A DNA stretch of 40,236 nucleotides, from positions 1-40,236 of the forward strand of contig JAJRXM010000035.1 of NCBI GenBank assembly GCA_024276275.1, written 5' to 3'. The stretch comes from Candidatus Zixiibacteriota bacterium (GTDB lineage: Bacteria; Zixibacteria; MSB-5A5; GN15; FEB-12). Positions 7,813 to 16,111 of the stretch are shown in pieces; within the stretch, counting starts at the first letter, position 1; the number at the start of each line of letters is the position of its first letter. The notes beneath the pieces were generated by a model. That model was not told the DNA's origin, ran no database searches, and saw only the letters and a program-made list of their open reading frames with translations. A program made the position numbers and the translations under genes.

Positions 7813-8760
7813 TTAAATTTCTACACCTTTAAGGGCATTCAAAATAGATGCTCCTAAAGATACAACCACACCATACGACAAACTTCCCATAAATACACCG
7901 GGGCCGTAAGAACTACCCAGTGATGTAAAAACTGCTTTACTGTCAAAGCCGTACTCAGCTCCAATAAAAGAGAGCATAAATGCTAAGAAAAACAGAATCG
8001 CAGGAATCCAGTTAAACTTAAGAATTTTCTTTAATGCCAAAGCTTGTTGATCGGCATCACCTTTCATACCGTATAACCCATAAAGAGTATACCCGGGTAT
8101 AGCAAGACTTGACAGGACAAAAAGAATAAATAAAACACCGGTTATTATTAAAATAATTCCGGAACCAAAAACATAACCACCGACAGTACCTAAAGAAGTT
8201 AGAACACCGTATCCCGCAAGATGATAATACTCCTTGCGAATTTTCTTTTTGGCTACAAAGCCGTGTAGAACTTCTTCACCTGGAGTTCCACTAGTTTCTG
8301 TATCTAAAAGAGTGCTGTCATTTGTTGCTACTGCTAATGCTGTCGAATCCATAACCTGAGAGACTGAATTCATAGTGTCGCTCATAGTCATTAATGTTGA
8401 ATCAGAAACAATTGACGAATCGACAACTGCACTAATTGGCTCGTCATTATTTTCCTCAACAATTTCATTATATGCCGAAAACCAGGGGAAAAACAAAGTC
8501 CCTATAATAACGATACACGCAAGAGTCAAAACATTACGATCTAGTGTCGATACCCGTTCTTCAAGCAACTTACACTCATCCCGGACAACATCACCTTTTT
8601 CACGTTTTAACTTAACTGCTTCAACATGTTTGGATTTCTCGGCATCAGATTTAAATAAATCTTTTGGTGTACCCGGAAAAACATCAAAACCGATAAAGCT
8701 GTAACGCTCTTTCTCAGTTATCTGTTTTTTTGGTTCACCTTTTTTACCTTCTGCAGCCAT
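7813..8760 (-). CDS. Unassigned multi-span membrane protein of the ExbB/ExbD/TonB operon
   Basis: I do not recognise the family. With the ATG at 8760 (GGGAG 6 bases upstream; a TTG 12 bases earlier has no better signal) it has about 315 residues. A charged cytoplasmic N-terminus contains KHVEAVKLKREKGDVVRDEC. The first membrane helix is near residues 83-102. A Ser/Thr/Asp-rich linker (~103-170) follows, then three or four helices in the C-terminal half. It lies between the TPR gene and exbB in the same direction with short gaps. It could be a scaffold or regulator of the TonB motor; that is only a guess from position. Confidence 0.75.
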   Translation of the reverse strand: MAAEGKKGEPKKQITEKERYSFIGFDVFPGTPKDLFKSDAEKSKHVEAVKLKREKGDVVRDECKLLEERVSTLDRNVLTLACIVIIGTLFFPWFSAYNEIVEENNDEPISAVVDSSIVSDSTLMTMSDTMNSVSQVMDSTALAVATNDSTLLDTETSGTPGEEVLHGFVAKKKIRKEYYHLAGYGVLTSLGTVGGYVFGSGIILIITGVLFILFVLSSLAIPGYTLYGLYGMKGDADQQALALKKILKFNWIPAILFFLAFMLSFIGAEYGFDSKAVFTSLGSSYGPGVFMGSLSYGVVVSLGASILNALKGVEI

Positions 8761-8805
8761 TAAGACTCCCAATCATAATTGTTAAAAACATTTATATACT
8801 AATTC

Positions 8806-10730
8806 CTAAAACTCAAACTTCAAGTCGGCTTGACCTTTTTTTGCTTCCGTATGACCCGGTTGACATTCTAATACCTTGCCATACCAATCATAAGCTGCTT
8901 TATATTCAACAGATGCATCAATAGCCTTTTCAGCTTTTGCAGCACCCTGTAAATGATAACATTGAGCTATCCATAACACCAAGCTGACATCATCGCATTT
9001 CCCTTTATCAGCAGAAATACATTTATAAGCATTTTTTAAATATTTTAAAGCTTTTGAATAATTTTTTGTACAAACACCACCAAAGTATGCATACCCGAGT
9101 GATTTTTTAGCATCGCAGTTATTCGGGTCCATTGAAACTATTTTTTCAAAAAACTTCACACCGTTAACACAATCAGCCAGTTGGTAAAGATAAGTATTTG
9201 CGACAACTGATATAATCTTTTGATCTTCAGGCTTATACTCAAGGTATCTTAGCATAAAATCAACAGCAACTTCATAATAATTTACATTTGCATCTACAGC
9301 ACCGGAAGAAGTATCTTCAGCTTCTTCGCCGTCTTCTTCTAAATCTTCTTCTTCATCATCAGCAGATGTGCCGTTGGCAATGTTTAGAGCACTATAACCG
9401 GCATTTTTTAAAAGTGAGGCAGATTTATCATTGAGTCCTAAAGCAATACGTTTTTCGTAATACTCAATAGCTTGTGCATAGCTTTTAAGAGAATGGTACC
9501 CTACCGCTATATTTTGTATTATCCGTTTTTGACCGGGTCTATCTGCAAGAGATTTAAGATAATATTTTATAGCTGTCATATAATCTTTAGTAGAACGATA
9601 GTAATAACTATCACCTAATAATTGGTACAATTCATATTCTTTAATAGGTGACTTGTATTCAGGCCCCTGTTCTGCAACCCACGTAATATGTTTATTCAGA
9701 TATTCACCTGATTTTTCATATTGTTTTGTACCCCAAAGAGCTTTGGCATAGTTAAAATAAATATCTTTGGCAACAAACGGGATTGCGAGAACTTTTTCAT
9801 AGTACTCAACAGCATCCTCAAAACCGTACAAAGCCGAGTAAGACATTGCTAATTCAAAATAAACTCTTACATGTGCTGAGTCCGCTTGAGCATTTGAAAG
9901 TTCTATATATCTTTTATAAGCACCGATTGTTTCTTTAAAACGAATCGTTCTTTCCTCACGGCTTCTAGATGAGCGGGCAGCTTTGAAATAAATCCCCGCG
10001 GCACGTCTCCATGAAGGAGCATGAGTCGAATCCTTTTGTAGAACTATTTTTAATTTTTCAATAGCACAGCCGTAGTCTTTCATCTCTAGACAGGCTTCTG
10101 CCCAATGATAGTAAACTTCTAATCCGGCAGTATCTACTTCCAACGCTTTTTCGTACTCAAGAACAGCAAGAGACGGAACCCCTTGATAAAAATTGGCATC
10201 ACCAAGATGAATATGATACATAGCATTATCCGGTTCACCTATGAGAGCTTGACGGAAAGCTTTATCAGCCTCGGTATATTTTTTCTGTTCCATAAAGACA
10301 AGCCCTAATCCGTCTTCAAAACGGAACTTATTCTTCTTGTCTTTCTTTTTACCTGTTTTAAATGTTTCAAAGGCTTCTTCAACCATGTTGAGTTCAAGCT
10401 GAGTCATCCCCAACCAATACATTGAATCATAATGCTTTTTTTGGCTTTTAATGACAACTGAAATTGTTCTGCTGCTTTTGTATAACGTTTTTGAGCAAAA
10501 TGAATTTGACCAAGTGTATAGAAATTCAAATAATATGACTTATCTATTTCAATTTCTTTTTGTAATAGGTCTATCGCTAAAGCCGTATCACCTTTTTCAA
10601 GTGCAGCTGCAATAGGAGCTTTGATTTCTTGAGCTCTAATTTTTGATGACATAAATAGTATTAAAACTGTCGAAAGCAGAATCGCAACTAATTGATAATT
10701 AAGGTGTTTCTTCAATCTGTTTATCCTCAT
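8806..10730 (-). pseudogene. Exported TPR-repeat protein, reading frame broken by one base in a homopolymer
   Basis: Two overlapping frames (10730-10404 and 10422-8806) make one protein. The first holds a signal segment (to about SSKIRAQ) and the first TPRs; the second continues the TPR solenoid. The break is at a run of seven A on the coding strand (10436-10442). Adding one A joins the frames as LKAKKKHYDSMYWLGMTQ, and the repaired length of 641 codons is exact. At least eight TPR-like units are visible (e.g. AEQFQLSLKAK, AVLEYEKALEVDTAGLEVYY, EDAVEYYEKVLAI), plus an acidic segment (DDEEEDLEEDGEEAED). It probably heads the TonB operon as a periplasmic or membrane-bound assembly protein. Sequencing error and a genuine mutation both remain possible. 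Confidence 0.8.
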
Positions 10731-10751
10731 TTTAACTCGAATCAAGTCTCA

Positions 10752-10779
10752 AAAATATACTTTTCTCAACTATTGTCAA
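10752..10779 (-). promoter_or_regulatory. Sigma-70-like promoter upstream of the TPR/ExbB/ExbD/TonB operon
   Basis: On the minus strand TTGACA (10774-10779) is followed after 16 bases by TATTTT (10752-10757). The transcript would start near 10745, which favours the ATG at 10730 over the TTG at 10745 as translation start. No other equally good promoter was noticed within the operon. Confidence 0.45.
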
Positions 10780-10794
10780 GCAATTTTTAATGAA

Positions 10795-10998
10795 CTATTT
10801 AACGACTCTTACATTGATTCGTTTAATGATTTCAAAAGTATATTCAAGATGCATCCCAATTAAGAAAGTTATAGACACCCAGAGCAAAATAAGGGAAAAG
10901 CTATTTAAAATCTGATCAAACCTTATATGGATATATAAACCTGTCATAACTATCATAATCAGCGTGAAAACGTTTAAAACCTGAGTCGTTTTCTCCAT
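10795..10998 (-). CDS. Small two-helix membrane protein, unknown function
   Basis: From the ATG at 10998 (AAAGGA about 8 bases upstream) the product is 67 residues, starting MEKTTQVLNVFTLIMIVMTG. It has two hydrophobic segments (about residues 8-25 and 32-50), a charged turn between them (RFDQ) and a basic tail (IIKRINVRVVK). A longer frame upstream to 11073 lacks a better start signal. No family is recognised. It lies alone between the TPR operon and the TonB-repeat gene. Confidence 0.55.
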   Translation of the reverse strand: MEKTTQVLNVFTLIMIVMTGLYIHIRFDQILNSFSLILLWVSITFLIGMHLEYTFEIIKRINVRVVK

Positions 10999-11285
10999 GT
11001 TTCCCGTCCTTTCTTTTATACAGACCAGAATCGGATATCTTCCAATTCTTTTAATACTACATAAAGTATGCACAACTATTGTGCCGAAACATGATAGAGA
11101 ACTCTCGTTTTCAGAGGTATCTTGTTAATAGACAGAGGATTGAACCATTAAATAATACTTATCAGATGATTATTGCCTTTTCGCAATCGCAGAACTTGCG
11201 TCACTCGCTCTTCCGAACATGCAACCCGAGACAGCTGTATCTTATTGTTATATTTATGTTTACGAACATAAAGAGGTCAATTATC

Positions 11286-12389
11286 TTAATTCATCCAAAG
11301 ATACGAAATTCGTACATCTGTTTCGTTATAAGGCTCTACTCGGAGATATCCTTGAAAATCTACAAGATTGTCATTTTGGTCGATGGCAGGGAAAAACTTC
11401 AGCTTCGTTACTAACTTCCGTATTGAATTTGATAATTTCTTGTTTGAAGTACCGACTCTCATCACAGAAGCATGTCCGGAAGTGTCAATATGAATATATA
11501 CATTTATAGCTTCCATGAAGAACGAGTCGAACAATTGACGACCGTACCGATTAGACGGTACTCTTTTGGGGATCGGCTCAGATAACAGTTTTGATTTTTT
11601 ATTAATTATCTTAATTCGGTATTTATGCATTAGGTTAGATGAGTCGTTCACACCAGCATCATAAGGGGCAACAGGATAGCTTAACTGTGGGAAAAATGAT
11701 ACCATTAGATAAATATCTGCAGCTATTTCTTTACCCTTAATTTTAGGCTGCTTAATATCGCTATATAGAATAGCAGATTCGATTTGAGTTAAGAATTGGT
11801 CATTCGATGAAAATTCGTTCTGAATATTCGTAACCTTCCCCTCGTTCATAGACAACTTTTCTACTATATAGGGATACCGACCCGTTGAATCTGATTGATT
11901 AACTATTGAAAAATATGACGGAAATGTCATTACTTTAGGGAGTTCAACTTTATTCAGTTCACAGGCATATTCAAACAAATCATTATCCAGTACTATTGTA
12001 TCTTGGAAAAGAGGAAAACTGAGTTGAGGTTAATTTACCCTTTTATGTATTACCACATCAATAGGAAGAATCGATTTAATTTTCTTATTGTTTAGTATAG
12101 CCGGTTTAAATGATAATTGTTTTATATATAACTCGACTACGGGTACAATTAAAGAATCCTTTTTATTAACCGCTTTTAGAGATTTGACCTTTCCTTTTTT
12201 ATCTATATTTGCCAAAATTCCGGCAAAAACAACTTCGTTGTAGTGTCTAATTATTTTTTTAACTTTAAAAGGGGGTAATGAGTCAACCGAGGCGGGAGTA
12301 AAACCGTAAAGGGAAACATTTTTGGATTTCACATTCCCGACAAAAATGAATAAAAAGCAAAGAATGACTGTAATAAATATCTTTTTCAT
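11286..12389 (-). pseudogene. Secreted protein of three TonB-C-like domains with an in-frame TAA
   Basis: The stretch 12389-12030 encodes a signal peptide (MKKIFITVILCFLFIFVG) and a TonB-C-like domain. TAA at 12032-12030 (codon 120) interrupts it. The same frame then runs open to 11286. The sequence around the stop, RVN-stop-PQLSFP, matches the end of the second domain, VSFFPQLSYP, so the stop lies inside a repeated motif and not at a natural end. Domains two and three have the pattern SMNEGKVTNIQNEF / IDTSGHASVMRVGTS followed by LKFFPAIDQNDNLVDFQGYL. The repaired product has 367 residues. Function is unknown; the domains suggest periplasmic protein contacts. Separate translation of the second part would need a TTG or a later start. 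Confidence 0.65.
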
Positions 12390-12482
12390 GAATTATGTTT
12401 TCTTTCTTTATAACATTAGTGTAAATTATACAATAATAATTAGAAATAAAAGTTTTTTTATTTAAAAAGAAAGTTTGAAAGC

Positions 12483-13985
12483 GTGGCTCAATTACAAAAG
12501 TATTTTCTTAAGAATATATTTTCCTCAACCTCCGCATTTTCTGTTCGTATTCTTTTAAACTTTTTCTTTATTCCATACATAACCTCGATATTTGGCTCTA
12601 CCCGTTATGGTGTCTGGATCGTTATTTTTCAAACAGTTTCATATTTTACGTTGTTTGATTTTGGAATTAACTCTGCCTTAACCAGATTTGTATCCAAAGC
12701 ATTCGCAAAAAAAGATTTTCAAACTATCAATAAAATACTATCAACAGCAAATCTCTTATACTTTTTTATTGGAACATTAATTGGTCTGCTCGTTTTTCTC
12801 TTTCAGGAATACTTCTTTGGGATATTTGAAATCGGTTCTCCTGAGTTGATTACTGAAGGGAAAAATGCTCTTATCCTCTTAGGAGCTTTTTTATCTTTTC
12901 AATTCTATATGATGGCATTTGGAAACTCGCATGGTGCCTTCCAAAGACTTGACATATCTAAAAACTTATTAGCTATTGAAGAAATCATACGTATCGGCAT
13001 TATGTCAATTTTGCTTTATAATGGATACGGACTAGTAGCTTTGGCATCGACAATTGTAACGACAACAATTCTTCGCTCTATAGTAGGTATTTTCCTTTTG
13101 AAAAGAATTCATCCTGAGATAAAACTATCATTTCGTTTTGATAAAGATTCGGCGAAACAACTTTTTGGATATTCCAAAATCACTTTCTTTATTTCGCTCT
13201 GCTGGTTAATACTGTATGGCTCCGACAGTTTTATTCTCGGACTGCTCAGCACTACAGCCGCAGCAGGTATTTATGCCCCCGGAGCCCAGTTGATGCTGTA
13301 CATTCGCAATATAATAAACATAATCGGCGTTCCTCTTATTCCGGCAATTTCACACCTTGAGTCGAACGAATCATTTGAACGTATTCAGACAGTTTACCTG
13401 AAAGGTCTAAAATATATTTCATTCATATCATTTTCGATGGCAACTTCGGTTATTTTCTTTGCTGAACCGTTTGTACATCTCTGGCTAGATTATGAGTTTG
13501 TGCAGACTGCTGATGTCATGAAAATACTTGCCGTCGGCACAGCATTTTTCCTACCACAGATAATCGGTAATTCTATTTTGTTCGGATGTGAAAAGCATAA
13601 AGTTATTTTACAGGTTGTCGTCCTTGAAACAATTTCAAAACTTATACTTGTAATATTTCTTGTTCCGCTTTTCGGCATCGTAGGTATGGCAACTGCTAAT
13701 ACAATCCCACAGGTAATTTTGTATACAACCCTCTACCCGTTTTTAATAAGTAAAGTTCTCAAAATTTCGTATGGACGGATTCTGTATGAGATATTAAAAA
13801 CAGGCTCACTTGGATTTATCATAGCATATTTATTATCAACTTTATTAAGAAGCTATTGCAGTATCGACAGTTGGGGGGCATTCGTATGGCAAGTTGGAAT
13901 CATAGCAATTTTTGTATTGACGATTGGATATTTCATTTTAGAAAAAGATGACCGCAAAATGCTGAGAGATTTTGTAGGTAAATAA
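12483..13985 (+). CDS. Polysaccharide/oligosaccharide flippase (Wzx/MATE-like)
   Basis: The 500-residue protein is almost entirely membrane-spanning, with about 12-14 hydrophobic segments. It starts LQKYFLKNIFSSTSAFSVRI and has FDFGINSALTRFVSKAFAKK in the second-helix region. This N-terminal pattern (a 'G...ALTR' motif between helices 2 and 3) is typical of the polysaccharide biosynthesis/Wzx group. Such proteins flip lipid-linked sugars across the inner membrane. The start is a GTG. No glycosyltransferase lies nearby, so the gene stands alone on the plus strand. The substrate is unknown. Confidence 0.85.
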   Translation: MAQLQKYFLKNIFSSTSAFSVRILLNFFFIPYITSIFGSTRYGVWIVIFQTVSYFTLFDFGINSALTRFVSKAFAKKDFQTINKILSTANLLYFFIGTLIGLLVFLFQEYFFGIFEIGSPELITEGKNALILLGAFLSFQFYMMAFGNSHGAFQRLDISKNLLAIEEIIRIGIMSILLYNGYGLVALASTIVTTTILRSIVGIFLLKRIHPEIKLSFRFDKDSAKQLFGYSKITFFISLCWLILYGSDSFILGLLSTTAAAGIYAPGAQLMLYIRNIINIIGVPLIPAISHLESNESFERIQTVYLKGLKYISFISFSMATSVIFFAEPFVHLWLDYEFVQTADVMKILAVGTAFFLPQIIGNSILFGCEKHKVILQVVVLETISKLILVIFLVPLFGIVGMATANTIPQVILYTTLYPFLISKVLKISYGRILYEILKTGSLGFIIAYLLSTLLRSYCSIDSWGAFVWQVGIIAIFVLTIGYFILEKDDRKMLRDFVGK

Positions 13986-14012
13986 AAACCGCCATGCGTG
14001 AGCATAACGGTT
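13984..14012 (-). terminator. Rho-independent terminator of the 14.0-kb membrane gene
   Basis: On the minus strand CCGTTATGC, loop TCAC, GCATGGCGG form a 9-bp stem with two G-U pairs, followed by five Us. It overlaps the stop region of the convergent flippase gene. It is one of three near-identical hairpins in 2.1 kb. Confidence 0.75.
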
Positions 14013-14025
14013 ACTATGTAGCTTT

Positions 14026-14415
14026 TTAAATTCTTTCGATTAAATACCAGGGATATAAATAAAGAAAGGCTCCTACACAAAACAGCAGAAAAATAATAAC
14101 TGACATTTTCTTCTTTAATTTGAAATAAACTATCTGAAGTATCGCTCTGAATGCCCAAAAGAGACCAATACACAAAACAATAACATTACCTAATTTTGTA
14201 TCTACTAAATCTTCTGTATAAAAAAGTGATAACACCGAAAATATTATAAAAGCAAACATCAAACAAAAGTTTAGAATTGGTAATACACTTTTATTATATC
14301 GATTTAGTTTTTTTAATTCAGTACCCCACTCAAATATTCTCCAAAAGAAAATATGAAAGACAAAAAACAGTAAAATAAATATCCCACCAATTTTAATAAA
14401 TGTCTCTACAATAAT
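14026..14415 (-). CDS. Small membrane protein, unknown function, start uncertain
   Basis: The open frame runs from an in-frame stop just upstream of 14421 to the stop at 14026. It encodes up to 129 residues with three or four hydrophobic helices (e.g. GGIFILLFFVFHIFFW, LCIGLFWAFRAILQIV and MSVIIFLLFCVGAFLYLYP). The first in-frame ATG (14262) would discard the first helices, which are clearly coding in style. AAGGTG precedes ATT codons at 14415 and 14412, so a rare ATT start or a one-base error near the start is possible. No family is recognised. A terminator follows directly. Confidence 0.5.
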   Translation of the reverse strand: MIVETFIKIGGIFILLFFVFHIFFWRIFEWGTELKKLNRYNKSVLPILNFCLMFAFIIFSVLSLFYTEDLVDTKLGNVIVLCIGLFWAFRAILQIVYFKLKKKMSVIIFLLFCVGAFLYLYPWYLIERI

Positions 14416-14474
14416 TTCACCTTATTATTATTTTCACAGTTTATTGTATATTAGATTAGTTAAATGTAAGCAAT

Positions 14475-14502
14475 AAAAAACCGCCATGCTTGAGCATGAC
14501 GG
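14475..14502 (-). terminator. Rho-independent terminator after the repeat lipoprotein gene
   Basis: On the minus strand CCGTCATGC, loop TCAA, GCATGGCGG form a 9-bp stem with one G-U pair, followed by six Us. It lies 29 bases downstream of the lipoprotein stop. The stem is almost identical to those at 13984 and 16057. Confidence 0.85.
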
Positions 14503-14530
14503 CTCTAAAATTACTCTTTATAAAGTACAT

Positions 14531-15952
14531 TTAATACACATTACCCAGAGAATCTGTTTTAATAAGACTAACATCCCGACTACCTGCTCCAAATGATTCT
14601 GTAAACCCCGTTATCACAAAGCCTTTATCTGATGTCTCACTAACAGAATAGTTATTGCCATTCCCCATACCTAAACCTTTTACCCAGACAAGAACACCTT
14701 GATTATCAGTTTTTAAAATATAGCTCTCTCCCGTGATTACAAAACCTCCATCTGAAGTTTCACAAACTGATTCACCCGCACCCCTACCATAAGTATTCTC
14801 CCATAAAAGGTTACCACTATTATCGGTTTTAATTAAGTAAACATCATAAAGACCAGAACTAGATGAACCTACCTCGCCTGTAATTACAAAGCCACCATCT
14901 AATGCTTCTGTAACAGAATAACTTTTTTCAATATATTCACTACCAATAGTTTTTTCCCAGAGCATGTTACCATTGATATCCGTTTTTACAAGGTAAATGT
15001 CATGAAGTCCAGCTCCCGAAGATTCTGTTTGACCAGTAACTATATAACCGCCATCGGATGTCTCGCAAACAGAATAACCTCTATCATCTTCATTGCCACC
15101 AAAATTATTTTCCCAAAGAAGGTTACCTTCACTATCAATTTTAACTAGATACACATCGTCACCAGTGAGTGGAGTTCTGTGTTCCCATCCAATTACAATA
15201 TATCCACCATCAGATGTTTTTGCGAGAGAAAATCCTACAGAATGATAAGTACCATAAGTATTTTCCCATAATAGGTTGCCATCTCCATCGGTTTTTACAA
15301 GATAAACCCCAGCTGAAAATCCTAAACCGACTGACCAATTAAACCCAGTAATTATTAAACTACCATCGGTATTTTCCAGTATAGAAGTTCCTCTCTCATA
15401 CAACTCTCCACCAAACGTTTTTTCCCACACTTTGTTTCCACTTCTATCCGTTTTAACAAGGTAAAGATCAGCTGAACCTGCACCAAATGAAGCAGTATTA
15501 CCTGTTATAACATATCCTTTATCATCCGATAATTCTACGGCTGAATACCCATAATCGGAAGAGGTACCACCAAAAGCTTTCTTAAAAGTAATATGTAGAT
15601 TGATTGTGATTTGTACTGTATCACTCTTGAGTGTTTGATCAGTTGCAATCAACGAAATGACATGTCTATTCTCAGACAGGTTACTTATTGTTATTGTAGT
15701 CCCAGTACCAATCTGACCATCAATATCAGAAGACCAAACAAGCGAGCTATCTGTGAGTTTACCTTCTTCAGTATCTGTTGCTGTAGCAGTAAGTGTAATT
15801 GTATCACCTAAATTATAGTTCGAATTATCTTGAGGTGTTACAATTGAAACTACTGGAGGATTATCTGTTGGTTCAACAGGATTATCAGAACAACTTAGGT
15901 TAATAAATAGAATAAAAGCTATCAGGTATAATGCTAAATATCTTAATTTCAT
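14531..15952 (-). CDS. Lipoprotein with Ig-like domain and propeller-type repeats
   Basis: The start is the ATG at 15952, with GGAGGG 4 bases upstream. The resulting 473 residues begin with a lipoprotein signal and lipobox FINLSC. A ~90-residue Ig/cadherin-like domain follows (PPVVSIVTPQDNSNYNLGDT...). The remainder is seven or so ~50-residue repeats of the type SDGGYIVTG..ESSGAG..D.YLVKTD..GN.LWE...GG, probably a beta-propeller. It has no C-terminal sorting domain, consistent with lipid anchoring. Such proteins are common in Bacteroidetes/Zixibacteria-like genomes, with unknown ligands. It ends in SLGNVY, with its own terminator. Confidence 0.85.
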   Translation of the reverse strand: MKLRYLALYLIAFILFINLSCSDNPVEPTDNPPVVSIVTPQDNSNYNLGDTITLTATATDTEEGKLTDSSLVWSSDIDGQIGTGTTITISNLSENRHVISLIATDQTLKSDTVQITINLHITFKKAFGGTSSDYGYSAVELSDDKGYVITGNTASFGAGSADLYLVKTDRSGNKVWEKTFGGELYERGTSILENTDGSLIITGFNWSVGLGFSAGVYLVKTDGDGNLLWENTYGTYHSVGFSLAKTSDGGYIVIGWEHRTPLTGDDVYLVKIDSEGNLLWENNFGGNEDDRGYSVCETSDGGYIVTGQTESSGAGLHDIYLVKTDINGNMLWEKTIGSEYIEKSYSVTEALDGGFVITGEVGSSSSGLYDVYLIKTDNSGNLLWENTYGRGAGESVCETSDGGFVITGESYILKTDNQGVLVWVKGLGMGNGNNYSVSETSDKGFVITGFTESFGAGSRDVSLIKTDSLGNVY

Positions 15953-16056
15953 CAATCCCTCCAATAGAACAGAGATGTACATGTTTCACTTATTATGGGC
16001 TTCAACTATATATAGAGATATATATACTTTATTCTATTTTAGTCAAGGGGGTTTAC

Positions 16057-16088
16057 AAAAAAACCGCCATGCATTCGCATGACGGTTT
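16057..16088 (-). terminator. Rho-independent terminator after the E1 gene
   Basis: On the minus strand AAACCGTCATGC, loop GAAT, GCATGGCGGTTT form a long stem ending in seven Us. It lies 24 bases after the stop at 16112. It shares its core with the hairpins at 13984 and 14475. Confidence 0.88.
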
Positions 16089-16111
16089 CATATATTCAAT
16101 AAAGTTATTTC

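Noticed and set aside
11079-11509. Two plus-strand frames of 96-111 codons
   Set aside because: They overlap the 3' part of the TonB-repeat gene in antisense, have no domain character and show poor start signals.
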